A stretch of DNA of 64,000 nt from Candidatus Obscuribacterales bacterium (GTDB lineage: Bacteria; Cyanobacteriota; Vampirovibrionia; Obscuribacterales; Obscuribacteraceae). The stretch is taken from contig JAIEOQ010000008.1 in the NCBI GenBank assembly GCA_019750335.1, positions 496,001 to 560,000 on the forward strand, written 5' to 3'. Positions 1-8,944 of the stretch are shown piece after piece (the stretch's first letter is position 1; every line of letters starts with the position of its first letter). A model generated the notes under the pieces. It saw only the letters and a program-made list of their open reading frames with translations. It had not been told where the DNA came from and did not search any database. The position numbers and the translations under genes are program-made.

Positions 1-1148
1 TCTGAAACCGGCTCTTCGGCAAGCTTTTTCAGTTCAGCATAAATAGCGGTTTCCACTTCTTCAAAGCTCTTTTCCGGAGCTAAAGTTGCACCCAACAAGA
101 AGAGATGAGGATCGTGGTTTTCGCTGGATTGACTGAAGCATGAAGTAGCCAATCCGCTTTCCATCAAAGCTGTGTATAAGCGGCTCGAACGTTTGCCAGC
201 ATCACCAAGAATCGAACTGGCAAGTGACAAAGCATAAGTATCGGCGTGATCTGCTTCCGGCGTGTGATAACCGATCATTAACTGGGGCAGGTCGCCGCCG
301 CGACGAAGCTCCAAGCGACGCTCACCTTCTTGGGGCGGTTCCACTGTATAGACTTCGGGAATTTCATGAGGCGAAGTCGGGATTTTGCCGAAATATTTAT
401 CGATTAAAGCCAGAGCTTGATCGTTTTCAAAATCACCGACAGCAATTACTGTGGCGTTGTTTGGCCAGTAATATGTTTGATAAAACTCACGCATGCGCTC
501 CAGTGGTACACACTCAACATCCGAACGCCAACCGATTGTCGGATGGTGATATGGATGCTCGCGAAAAGCAATGCTGACGAGCTCTTTATACAAAGCACTG
601 GTTGGGCTGTTTTCACCCCGCTCAAACTCATTGCGTACTACGGTCATTTCGGAGTCGCGGTCTTCTTGGCGCAAGTTCAAATTGCGCATTCGATCGGCTT
701 CCAGTTGAACGCAAAGCTCAAGATATTCAGAGCCGGCACATTCAAAATAATTGGTACGATCCATAGAAGTGGTCGCGTTGCGCAAAGCGCCGATAGCAGC
801 CAGGATCTCCATCACTCCGGTGCCGTTTGCTGGATTAAACTTCTTCGTGCCCTTGAACATCATATGTTCAAGAAAATGAGTTGAGCCGGTATAGCCGACT
901 GCTTCGTTACGGCTGCCCACTCGATAAACAATCATGAAAGAAACAACCGGAGCGCTTTTGTTCTGGCGCAAAAGGATTTTCAGACCGTTAGCCAAACGAT
1001 ATTCGACAACACCTGAAGCTTCGGCAATTTTCTTGATGCCGGATTTTTTGGCAGGCATTTTTTTAGCCGGTAATTTTTTGACCGGCGTCTTTTTGGCCGG
1101 CGCCTTTGCTGTCGCTTTGGTTTGTCTGGTTTTTGTCGCTGTGCCCAT
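1..1148 (-). CDS. M16 family zinc metallopeptidase (insulinase/pitrilysin-like), 3' end outside window
   Basis: The first 382 codons are visible; the gene runs off the left edge. The inverted zinc motif of M16 peptidases, HFLEH, is at residues 91-95, followed by the distal glutamate region around VVRNEFERG. The rest matches the usual N-terminal M16 domain and the start of the second domain. Family members degrade peptides or process other proteins, and the bacterial ones work in the periplasm or cytoplasm. I chose the ATG at 1148. It is followed by about 40 lysine- and alanine-rich residues with repeated AKK-P units, an unusual basic tail that could be disordered or bind nucleic acid or membrane. 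No signal peptide is visible. The gene is divergent from pepP. Confidence 0.92.
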   Translation of the reverse strand, partial: MGTATKTRQTKATAKAPAKKTPVKKLPAKKMPAKKSGIKKIAEASGVVEYRLANGLKILLRQNKSAPVVSFMIVYRVGSRNEAVGYTGSTHFLEHMMFKGTKKFNPANGTGVMEILAAIGALRNATTSMDRTNYFECAGSEYLELCVQLEADRMRNLNLRQEDRDSEMTVVRNEFERGENSPTSALYKELVSIAFREHPYHHPTIGWRSDVECVPLERMREFYQTYYWPNNATVIAVGDFENDQALALIDKYFGKIPTSPHEIPEVYTVEPPQEGERRLELRRGGDLPQLMIGYHTPEADHADTYALSLASSILGDAGKRSSRLYTALMESGLATSCFSQSSENHDPHLFLLGATLAPEKSFEEVETAIYAELKKLAEEPVS

Positions 1149-1226
1149 GCTTGACTCCTGTTCCTGACAACACTAGCTAAAATCGGCTTCCAGCCCAGAT
1201 TTTAAAGTAACTGACTTCTCAAAGTG

Positions 1227-1254
1227 AAAGCTAAACCGATAACGGTTTAGCTTT
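1227..1254. promoter_or_regulatory. Perfect 12-bp stem hairpin in the divergent peptidase intergenic region
   Basis: Arms AAAGCTAAACCG and CGGTTTAGCTTT enclose the loop ATAA, with T-rich sequence on both sides. By shape it could be a bidirectional terminator, but it sits between two divergent starts where nothing needs terminating. An operator or a leader structure is as likely. Confidence 0.5.
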
Positions 1255-1264
1255 TAAACACAAG

Positions 1265-1284
1265 CGTGAACACATGTGTTCACG
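1265..1284. promoter_or_regulatory. Perfect 20-bp palindrome upstream of pepP
   Basis: The half-site CGTGAACACA is followed directly by its exact complement TGTGTTCACG, with no spacer. It lies 60 bases before the pepP start and about 117 bases from the M16 start. The symmetry suggests a dimeric repressor or activator site; the regulator is unknown. The GAAC-N6-GTTC spacing is wrong for a Gram-positive or cyanobacterial LexA box. Confidence 0.5.
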
Positions 1285-1343
1285 TTGCCAAGCGCCGCTT
1301 TTTGCGACCAGCTTGCCTCTTTCAGCCCTGAAAGGAAAAGTAT

Positions 1344-2738
1344 ATGCAATTGCTCGATCGACTACAGAGCTCTACTCTGCGTCACGGTCCGGCAACCCCG
1401 GCCGCTGCTTATAAAACCCGTTTGCAACGCTTTTGGGAGCAACTTAAGCCCAATACTATTGCCATTCTGGTCAGCAACCCGGAACGTACCCGCAGCAACG
1501 ACACCGAGTTTACTTATCGTCAAAGTTCGGATCTTGTTTACCTGAACGGCTTCCCCGAACCCGATTCGATTTTGGTCGTCTCCAAGCTCGAAGGGCGCCA
1601 AGAAGTAATTATGTTCGTCCAGCCGAAAGATCGCGAAAAGGAGATCTGGACCGGCATTCGCGAAGGCATCGAAGGGGCGAAAGCACGCTACTTCGCCGAC
1701 AAAGCTTATCCGATTGGTGAGTTCGAAAAGGAGATTGGCAAGCTCCTGAATGCCGCCGACGGTGTTTATTATCGCTTCCGCAACAATCATCGTATCGACG
1801 CACGCTTTCGCAAACTTTGGGAAGTAGCACAAAAGGATCTTTTGAACCCCGACGACATTTTGCACGAAATGCGCTTGTTCAAAAGCGGTGACGAAGTAAG
1901 CTTAATTCGTCACGCCAGCGCTATCTCAGCCGAAGCACACAAACAAGCAATGCTTGCCTGTCGCCCAGGTTTGAGCGAAAACCATCTGGAAGCTGTGCTT
2001 TCTTTTGTGTTTCGTGCTTGCGGAGCTCTTGCACCTTCATACAACAGTATTGTCGCTTCCGGTAACAATGCTGTGATTCTGCATTACACCCGCAACGACG
2101 ATTTGCTGCGCGACGGCGATTTGGTACTGATCGATGCTGCTTGCGAATATGGCAGCAACGGTGGCGGTTACGCTTCGGACATCACTCGTTGCTTCCCGGT
2201 GAACGGCAAATTCAGCGAAGCACAACGTGAGATTTATCAGCTCGTGCTCGACTCTCAATTAGCGGCTATTGCCGCTTGCAAACCCGGTGCTCAACTAATC
2301 GATGCTCATGCTGCTGCTTGCAAAGTTTTGGAAGCCGGACTTTATCGCTTAAACATTATCCCCGGCGAGGAAGTCGTACCTTTCCGTCATTTCGGTCAAC
2401 CGGTGAAAAAGCCGCCGGTGCTGCGCGACTTTTTCATGCACGGCACGAGCCATTGGCTCGGTATTGACGTGCATGACGTCGGACGCTACGACGAAAAGGA
2501 CGGTTCAAACGATCGCCGCGCTTCGTTGAAGCGACGCATCCTCAAGCCTGGCATGGTCTTCACTGTGGAACCCGGTCTTTATTTCGATAAAGACGATAAG
2601 CGGGTACCGGAAAAATATCGCGGCATCGGCGTGCGCATTGAAGACGATGTGCTAATCACCGATACCGGCTGCGAGATTCTGACCACCGACGTACCGAAGA
2701 CTGTGGCTGAAATCGAAGCTTTGATGGACCGTTGCTAG
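1344..2738 (+). CDS. pepP: Xaa-Pro aminopeptidase (M24B, PepP-like)
   Basis: A 464-aa cytosolic metallopeptidase that removes N-terminal residues preceding proline. The N-terminal AMP_N-type domain covers about residues 15-170 and the pita-bread catalytic domain about 180-455. The five metal ligands are all visible: D264 in VLIDAACEYG, D279 in GYASDITR, H370 in HGTSHWLG, E409 in TVEPGLYF and E433 in VRIEDDV. Length and order match the family. The start is the ATG after GGAAAAGTAT. A strong terminator follows the stop. Confidence 0.95.
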   Translation: MQLLDRLQSSTLRHGPATPAAAYKTRLQRFWEQLKPNTIAILVSNPERTRSNDTEFTYRQSSDLVYLNGFPEPDSILVVSKLEGRQEVIMFVQPKDREKEIWTGIREGIEGAKARYFADKAYPIGEFEKEIGKLLNAADGVYYRFRNNHRIDARFRKLWEVAQKDLLNPDDILHEMRLFKSGDEVSLIRHASAISAEAHKQAMLACRPGLSENHLEAVLSFVFRACGALAPSYNSIVASGNNAVILHYTRNDDLLRDGDLVLIDAACEYGSNGGGYASDITRCFPVNGKFSEAQREIYQLVLDSQLAAIAACKPGAQLIDAHAAACKVLEAGLYRLNIIPGEEVVPFRHFGQPVKKPPVLRDFFMHGTSHWLGIDVHDVGRYDEKDGSNDRRASLKRRILKPGMVFTVEPGLYFDKDDKRVPEKYRGIGVRIEDDVLITDTGCEILTTDVPKTVAEIEALMDRC

Positions 2739-2759
2739 TTCTTTCTTAGCTGATTTTGA

Positions 2760-2796
2760 CAAAAGAGCTGACTTAACCCCAGCTCTTTTGTTTTTG
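2760..2796 (+). terminator. Rho-independent terminator of pepP
   Basis: The 10-bp perfect stem CAAAAGAGCT / AGCTCTTTTG has an 11-base loop and is followed by TTTTTG. It lies 21 bases after the pepP stop. Confidence 0.9.
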
Positions 2797-2828
2797 AATT
2801 TTTACTATTACATATAATAATATTCCGT

Positions 2829-2885
2829 AAAAAAGAACCGGTTGTCGTTAGCGGTCGAAACATGTTCGACATAACGACAACCGGT
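2829..2885 (-). terminator. Large terminator hairpin ending the minus-strand helicase operon
   Basis: The arms at 2837-2850 and 2872-2885 are a perfect 14-bp inverted repeat (ACCGGTTGTCGTTA). An inner stem GTCGAA/TTCGAC extends it. Read on the minus strand it is followed by TTCTTTTTT, so it ends transcription of the gene at 2926-4200. Confidence 0.85.
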
Positions 2886-2925
2886 CCACAAACTGGTTAT
2901 CACCGTGAACAACACTTTGAAAAAA

Positions 2926-4200
2926 CTAACCGCGGACGATTTGGCAAAGGGTCCGCAGTTTACGACCACCGTTATATAAATCAAGCCCTTCGCTGTTTCC
3001 CTTGCTGGAGAGCTGCTTCAAGAGCAGTTCAAGCTCGGTCAAAAGCGTAAGAGCATTATTCAGGTTATTATCCTCGGGCAGCGCTTCAAGCTGCACGAGG
3101 AGTTTTTCCGACAGACCATCTAACAGTTCCTTCAAAGCCGCGGCGTTACCTGCCGTCGCGTAGAAAGAGCTTACTACCAGCGTTTCCGCCGCTTCGTTCC
3201 ATTTGATCACGGCGATGGACTTGTTGAAATTCAAGTCCCAATACGCTTTCTCCTGAGCTGTGATTGCCGTCACGCTGGCAGCCAGTGCTGGCTGCTTTTT
3301 GTGAAGCGCTTTCACCTTCAGTAACTCCGCAAGCAGCGCGTCGGCCGTCTCCTTATGACCGTCGCGTTTGGCTTGATTGGCAGCAGAGGCAGCGCTTGCA
3401 GCCGCATTGAGAGCGGCTGTTTGAGCGCTGGTTACTTCCCGACGCCGAACCTCTTCGCGTAGCTCCGCCAGACGAGACACGCTTGCCTCGTACACTTCCT
3501 CAGCTTGGCTGCGGTCAAGACACCAGGAGCCATGAAAAGAACGCGACCAGGAATAGCACTCAACCACGCCGTAAGCCAGAAGCTTGACGCCGGTATACGC
3601 ACATTGTCCGTACTCAAACTCGACAATCGCCGGCAAAGCTTCGTCGCTTTCGACGACGGGCATTACAAGAGCCGGCAAAGAGGCTTGCGCCGCCCGCCAG
3701 GCTATGTCGTTAACCCGTCGCCGACATTTTTCTTTCAACGCCGGCATATCGGTATCGGCAATGTCGCCAGACCAGTTGTCGAGCCGAATATACACCGCTA
3801 CCAGCCGGCCTTGAGGAAGTTTGACTCCCTCATCGGGCAGTTGTTCAAACTGCAAACCGGTAAGAAACGCCGCCTTCACATTCAGCCGCGGCGCACTACC
3901 GTCTGCTCGGTATTCCAGGGGATGCGACTCACCAAGCAGCTCAATCGTATCCGGATTGTCGTGCAGAACCCGCTCGACAAGAGCCGGATCAAGCGGCGGT
4001 AAGCACAAAGATTCAAGATCCCGCACCGCCGCCACCGAGCCGGCACCATTCAAGCGAGTACTCAACCAGGCTTTCAGCTCTTCCCGGCTGAGCACCGGAA
4101 ACAGCTCTTGTCCGGCGCGCCGATTCAGATCCCGGGCGCGTTGCTGCTGAGCTTTGTTCTCAGCAGCGATAGCCAGAAAACGTTCCATGTTGTTAGACAT
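2926..4200 (-). CDS. Helicase-associated protein downstream of the DEAH helicase (unrecognised)
   Basis: 424 aa, soluble. The first about 200 residues (including SREELKAWLS, PLEYRADGSAPRL and LPQGRLVAVYI) loosely recall the C-terminal DUF3418-type extension of large HrpA helicases, but I could not align it firmly. Residues 235-330 are alanine- and glutamate-rich and look coiled-coil. The gene follows the helicase core by 141 bases on the same strand and is closed by a strong terminator, so the two are probably co-expressed. The inference is that the extension domain of a long RNA helicase is here a separate subunit. The start after GAGGATAAC is used; a second ATG lies 12 bases inside. Confidence 0.7.
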   Translation of the reverse strand: MSNNMERFLAIAAENKAQQQRARDLNRRAGQELFPVLSREELKAWLSTRLNGAGSVAAVRDLESLCLPPLDPALVERVLHDNPDTIELLGESHPLEYRADGSAPRLNVKAAFLTGLQFEQLPDEGVKLPQGRLVAVYIRLDNWSGDIADTDMPALKEKCRRRVNDIAWRAAQASLPALVMPVVESDEALPAIVEFEYGQCAYTGVKLLAYGVVECYSWSRSFHGSWCLDRSQAEEVYEASVSRLAELREEVRRREVTSAQTAALNAAASAASAANQAKRDGHKETADALLAELLKVKALHKKQPALAASVTAITAQEKAYWDLNFNKSIAVIKWNEAAETLVVSSFYATAGNAAALKELLDGLSEKLLVQLEALPEDNNLNNALTLLTELELLLKQLSSKGNSEGLDLYNGGRKLRTLCQIVRG

Positions 4201-4224
4201 GTTATCCTCAACGTAAATGTGAGC

Positions 4225-4246
4225 ACTGCGCGTGTATGCGCGCAGT
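4225..4246 (-). other. 8-bp hairpin in the leader of the helicase-associated gene
   Basis: A perfect stem ACTGCGCG / CGCGCAGT with a 6-base loop, 24 bases before the start of the downstream gene. It has no U-tract. It could stabilise the mRNA end or mark a processing site between the two genes. Confidence 0.45.
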
Positions 4247-4341
4247 ATTCACCTGTTATTTAGAAAGCAATATCAAAAACGGCTGGCGGCGGTGACGCGA
4301 CATCCGGTTTTACCCGTGAGCCGCAACACCGCCGCTGCCGA

Positions 4342-6312
4342 TTAGCACATCTGAAGCGTCGCCCAGTCGGCAAAGAGTTCAGCTGCTCCGGGGTTAGCGG
4401 AGTCAACCACCTCTTCCCGACCGATTGGACGTCCGGCGAAAGACACTTGCGCGTATGAAACGCAAGCATCTCGTGCCGAATCGTAGCGCATACCCGAACG
4501 CTCAGCGCTGACTTGCACCAAATGCGGTGCAAGCTCAACGAGGAGCTGCGGCGTCACTTCCGTAACCAAACGCAGCAGACGCAAGGTTTTCGGAAAGCCG
4601 AACTTACCTTTCACTTCCAAGTCCCAGGGCTGCCCGACCACTAACGTAGCGCCCATAACCACGCTACCTTGCGTCTGCTCGCGGTATACACCTTGAGCGT
4701 TGCCGAAACAGCCGTTCTGTCCCTGATACAGCAGGTTGAGCATGCCGGCGACAACCGAGCGGATGATATCCTCTCGCTTACCCGTGCTTTTGAGCTCCAT
4801 CTTACCGCGCAAGGCTTCAACCAGACGTTGCCGTTGGTCTCGCGCCTTGTAATAGGCCACAGGACGAATGCCCTTGCCTTCCATGTCATTACGGGTCAGG
4901 CGGCGATCGCACACCGCTTTGAACACCGCCAGTTGAGCCAGAGCGTCCGACTCATCCTCACCGGCAACCAAGCTGCCCCAGAAAGGCAACTTATGATCCG
5001 TCAGCTCGCCGGTTTCCATAATCGCGGCGACAGTTAGCACGTCATCCGTGACGCCCAGTTTTTCAGCTTCGACCAGGGCACGGCCGACGCCGACTCCCAT
5101 GGGGAGCTGGGCGACTTTGTCACCGATGGTGGTGACCTTGCCGACTGCATCCATGCAGCCAAGCATTTTTAACGTCTCACGAGCTTCGCTGAGCTCGAGA
5201 GGCGAAGGTTGATGAAAGAAGGGCAACGACTCCGCGTCGAAACCCGCGCGAGCCACCCGTAAAACCATCTGATCCAGTCGCACGCGCTGGATCTCCGGTG
5301 TTGGATATTCAGCTCGATCAGCGCCCTGCTCCGGGCAACAGTCGATATAAACCCCTTCCGAAACACGTCCCGTACGCCCGCGCCGTTGCTTAGCGCGAGC
5401 CTTGGCGATGGGCTTGAGATAAAGCCCTTCCACACCGCCAACCACTTCCTTTCGGCGCTCCATGCCCGAGTCAACCACGGCAAGCTGCCGGCCTTTGGAC
5501 GGCAAAAGAGTACGCCCTGTTTCCAGAGCGTTGGTTGAGACAACGACCTTCGGACGACCGTAGGACCGGTAAGCTCGATCTTTAGCCCCCCGCTCCAAAC
5601 CGCCGTGAAAAGGGATAAGCTCCGCGTCGATCCCCGACTTTTGCAAGCCGTGAAGCAACTCGTCGATTTCGGCCTTGCCCGGCATGAAAACAAGAACGTC
5701 AAAGTTCTCGGACACCAGACCGCGAACATCCATGATCAGCGAACCCGAGGACTGCCGATCTTCAATCGGGTGCTGGCGCCCCGGCACCCTAAACACTGGC
5801 GCGTTCCCCCGCTGCCGCGAGAGTTCAGCCGAGTCGATGGTTGCCGATAGCACGATTACTTTCTTGAAAGGCGTGGTGCCGTCCAAAAGACCTTGCCAGG
5901 ACCAAGCTTCAAGCACCGATTGATCGAGCCGCCACTCGTGCAGCTCGTCGATAACAAGAGTGTCGAAGCGGCGGTTGTGCCCGCAAAGTTCGCGAATGAG
6001 CGTGAGCTCGGTGGTAGCGTAAAGAATCCGGCTGTCCGGTGAATCCTTACGGAAACTTCCGGTGCGGTAACCGATCTTGCTGCCGACCTCTTCGCCTTCG
6101 AGGCTGGCAGCGTATTCACCTGTGCCGATCACAGTCTCGACAAGCGGCTCGGCAACGAGCGCACGATGGCCGGCGTGCATCAACCAGCGCGGCACTTCGG
6201 TTGATTTGCCGGCGCCGGTTTCGGCTTCGACGATGATGTAAGGCGCATTGCAGGTCATGATTGCATTGCGAAAAGCAGCAATCGGAAGAACTTCGGCAAA
6301 ATTCGTAGTCAT
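4342..6312 (-). CDS. DEAH-family (HrpA/HrpB-like) ATP-dependent helicase core
   Basis: 656 aa. The superfamily 2 motifs appear in order: Walker A ETGAGKST around 31-38, motif II as DELH at 122-125 instead of DEAH, motif III SAT at 156-158, motif V STNALETG at 259-266, and motif VI QRRGRTGR at 309-316. A helicase-associated helical region follows. HrpA and HrpB proteins normally run to about 800-1300 aa, so this copy lacks the long C-terminal extension; the next gene may supply it. Such enzymes unwind or remodel RNA in the cytosol. The start ATG follows AGGAGTTCCTGTT. Confidence 0.9.
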   Translation of the reverse strand: MTTNFAEVLPIAAFRNAIMTCNAPYIIVEAETGAGKSTEVPRWLMHAGHRALVAEPLVETVIGTGEYAASLEGEEVGSKIGYRTGSFRKDSPDSRILYATTELTLIRELCGHNRRFDTLVIDELHEWRLDQSVLEAWSWQGLLDGTTPFKKVIVLSATIDSAELSRQRGNAPVFRVPGRQHPIEDRQSSGSLIMDVRGLVSENFDVLVFMPGKAEIDELLHGLQKSGIDAELIPFHGGLERGAKDRAYRSYGRPKVVVSTNALETGRTLLPSKGRQLAVVDSGMERRKEVVGGVEGLYLKPIAKARAKQRRGRTGRVSEGVYIDCCPEQGADRAEYPTPEIQRVRLDQMVLRVARAGFDAESLPFFHQPSPLELSEARETLKMLGCMDAVGKVTTIGDKVAQLPMGVGVGRALVEAEKLGVTDDVLTVAAIMETGELTDHKLPFWGSLVAGEDESDALAQLAVFKAVCDRRLTRNDMEGKGIRPVAYYKARDQRQRLVEALRGKMELKSTGKREDIIRSVVAGMLNLLYQGQNGCFGNAQGVYREQTQGSVVMGATLVVGQPWDLEVKGKFGFPKTLRLLRLVTEVTPQLLVELAPHLVQVSAERSGMRYDSARDACVSYAQVSFAGRPIGREEVVDSANPGAAELFADWATLQMC

Positions 6313-6612
6313 AACAGGAACTCCTGAAACGAATAAAACTGACTTGGTTGGTAAGGTGGTTTACTGCTGCCGGTTATGACCGGAAAGCAGGTTAGACAAT
6401 AAGTGCGCTGTTAGAGGCTTTTGACTTTGAAGTCCAATATAAATAAAAGAGAGAAGATGATCTCACTCTAATAATTCTATGTATATATAACCAAGTTAAA
6501 TAAGAGTCTCGCGAAAGCTAATTATGGGAATTACCGTAAAAAACAAAGTAAAGCCTTTTTGTTAGCTAGCGCTATTTTTTAGCAAAACAACCATATGATA
6601 TAGTTATTGCCT
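6313..6612. other. AT-rich intergenic region, probable helicase promoter
   Basis: No supported gene. Sequence around 6420-6560 is much richer in A+T than its surroundings (for example TATGTATATATAACC) and probably holds the promoter for the helicase pair on the minus strand. I could not fix a -35/-10 pair. Confidence 0.4.
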
Positions 6613-6666
6613 TCAAAAAACGCGAGAGGGGAAGACGCAAAAATGCTGCGTCTCCCCTCTCGCGTT
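6613..6666 (-). terminator. Long terminator hairpin after the soluble coiled-coil gene
   Basis: A stem of about 20 bp (AACGCGAGAGGGG against CCCCTCTCGCGTT, continuing to GACGCA/TGCGTC) with one bulged base and a short loop. On the minus strand it is followed by TTTTTTG. It separates the coiled-coil gene from the helicase pair. Confidence 0.9.
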
Positions 6667-6682
6667 GTAATCGAAAGCCTGA

Positions 6683-8212
6683 TTAATAGTCTACAAAACC
6701 GGGTTTCTCTTCTTTGACCTCGAAGGCGCTTGCGTAAATACTGCCGTGCAGCTTTTGCAGCTTGCGCACGACAATCATCACCACCCGAAATTGATCCGAC
6801 ATCGGCTTCAGAGTCCGTTCCATAATCGTGGCACCTTCCACACACTTGCCGGAAACTTCACGAGCCATCTCACAACGAGCCGAATAAGCGTCGTAAGCGA
6901 TCTGCACTTGGGCCCGCTGGCGGTCATTGCGTGCTCGCACTTCTTCCATCTGCAAAAGGTAGCTGTCCATGCTGTCGAAAGCGCCAACATAGCTGAAGTT
7001 TTGCAGGCTTTGACCGGAATAAGTAACCTTCTCATCCTCAAACTTTTTATCTCTGATCTCTTTGTACTTAGCATGAGCGATACACTTATTGGCTACGCTC
7101 ACGCCGACGTTCTTGATCTTAAGCTGCAAAGTTTCGATGAACTCCGGCTCTTGCTCGCCCATGTCGTGCACCGGCTCCGAATCGTCAAACTTGCGCCCAC
7201 GCCACTCTTCCACATCCTTGCGATAGTTGCGAATGATGTTGTTCACATAGTCGTTGATTTCACGAGCATTAAGAACAACAGCATCAACATCCGGCTCGGT
7301 TGCCCGAAACGCAAGATATCTTGTTTTACGCAAAAGCGGCGCCATGTTTTTAACAGCAATCTCAAGAGCGAGCAAATGCTTGCGAAAGAGAAGCACCTCA
7401 GCGGCAGCAGCTCTTTGAGCAGGCAGATAAAGCCGGCTCCATTCGTCAAGCTCTTTCAAATAACGCGACACTTCTTCCGCCGACGGTTTTCTCGGCTCGC
7501 TGAAGCGCTGCTCATCAAGCTCTTTTACAGCGTAGACAGCCCGTTGTGTCTGACAATGCGCTTCTTCAGTTTTAGCATGAACCTCGATTACCGTGTTCAG
7601 AGCCGCTGACAGCTTCTTAACCACAGCGTCATAACGCCGGCGCGCCGGCGCTTTTCGACGCTTGTCTCGCGCTTCGTGCAAAAACTCCCGCCAACCGGCA
7701 AGATTCGACTCGTTCATATTGTCGCGCCGTACTTGCAGCAAAGACAGAAGATTATGTACCAGCGACATTGCCGCCTGCAACGGAAGCGGTGTCGGTTCTC
7801 CGTTAAATGAAAGTCCCAAACTGGAAAGAGAGGTTGTCGAAAGTGCATCGTAAGTTACTTGCACATGGGCAAGAGCTTGCTTGAACTCTTCCATATGCAG
7901 CGGCAGCTCAGCACGTCCGCGAGCAAGATTTTCGCGATGCTCTTTTCTCTTCCGGCACCACTCAAAAAGCATTTCGCCATAGCCGCACGGACCCGAGTCC
8001 CTATCAACCTCATCTTCAATGTCTCGAAGCGCGCTACTGATGCTGCTTCCCGCTTTCAGGCAAAGCTTATGCTTGGCGCTCAGCACGCTAAGAGCATCGT
8101 ATGCCGCTTGCATGCGCGCCGTAATTTCAGAAACCGTTTTAGCAATCATTGCCGGTGAGGGCAAATCAGGCGGGCTTGAAGCCTCAGCCACCACAAGAGC
8201 CGGATCCCACAT
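6683..8212 (-). CDS. Coiled-coil protein of unknown function, soluble
   Basis: 509 aa with no recognised domain. Most of the chain is charged and helical, with heptad-like stretches around 30-150, 190-290 and 390-500, and no membrane segment or signal peptide. The start at 8212 follows AAGGAGCCCCTA. It is the fourth gene after the AAA+ ATPase and the membrane VWA gene and resembles the 715-aa coiled-coil gene before it in composition and in alternating helical blocks. It is therefore likely to belong to the same system, perhaps as a scaffold. I do not assign a function. Confidence 0.75.
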   Translation of the reverse strand: MWDPALVVAEASSPPDLPSPAMIAKTVSEITARMQAAYDALSVLSAKHKLCLKAGSSISSALRDIEDEVDRDSGPCGYGEMLFEWCRKRKEHRENLARGRAELPLHMEEFKQALAHVQVTYDALSTTSLSSLGLSFNGEPTPLPLQAAMSLVHNLLSLLQVRRDNMNESNLAGWREFLHEARDKRRKAPARRRYDAVVKKLSAALNTVIEVHAKTEEAHCQTQRAVYAVKELDEQRFSEPRKPSAEEVSRYLKELDEWSRLYLPAQRAAAAEVLLFRKHLLALEIAVKNMAPLLRKTRYLAFRATEPDVDAVVLNAREINDYVNNIIRNYRKDVEEWRGRKFDDSEPVHDMGEQEPEFIETLQLKIKNVGVSVANKCIAHAKYKEIRDKKFEDEKVTYSGQSLQNFSYVGAFDSMDSYLLQMEEVRARNDRQRAQVQIAYDAYSARCEMAREVSGKCVEGATIMERTLKPMSDQFRVVMIVVRKLQKLHGSIYASAFEVKEEKPGFVDY

Positions 8213-8944
8213 TAGGGGCTCCTTTCGAAGATAGTGAATGAAACATATACAACCAATTGCAGCCGCATCGCGGCACGCTCAACTGATCGGATAAACGAAA
8301 CGTCGCTTAGAGCAATGTTTTATACAGCTAACGGATCGGTGCCGCCAAACAGCTTACGCTGTTGGACAACAAAATGAATCCGCAAGCCTAATTCGGTATT
8401 TAAACCAGCGTCAAATAAACGCCTTAAGCCCATCCTCAATCAACTTCAAAGCCGGGGCTAAGCCGGTTTTATCCGGCTCTCAAATCAGCTTGGAAGCAAC
8501 CTTACTTTTTAGCGACATTTCGCCACCGAATATTGTCGTTCTTTTTCCTTCCAGGCGGGTTCAGCGCAACGTCGGTTCGGGTTGAAATGGAACCGGGTTG
8601 CGCTCCAGTAAAGCTCACCTTTTCAGGCTTACTTCACTGAAAGTTATCGACTTACAATTAAGGTCTGGCTTTCCTGGAAAAGCCACCTTACGCCTAAGTT
8701 ATTATCTGCTCCCCAATCAGGAGTCAAAGTAAGTCTCTTCCCGCTTCGATCCGGTGCTTGATGCTTGCGCAGCTAGCACTCAAATCAAGGCGGACGATCT
8801 CCTTACCCATTCCATTGCACAGATATTAAAGGTTAGCAGCGCCGGCAATTGAGTGCTTACCAGCGTAAGTCTGCTGCTAATTTATTAGGAACGACAACGT
8901 GAGCGCACCGCGACACGGCTGCAACAGCCATATCAATCGGCCAA
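8213..8944. other. 732-bp gap with no gene; one good stem-loop at 8563-8604
   Basis: I found no ORF with a ribosome site on either strand. The clearest structure is AGCGCAAC (8563-8570) pairing with GTTGCGCT (8597-8604), with an inner GGTTC/GAACC stem. The gap separates two similar coiled-coil genes and may hold a promoter for the downstream one, or the remains of a lost gene. Confidence 0.4.

Noticed and set aside
1265-1284. LexA/SOS box
   Set aside because: GAAC and GTTC are 6 bases apart in the palindrome; the Gram-positive and cyanobacterial LexA box needs 4.
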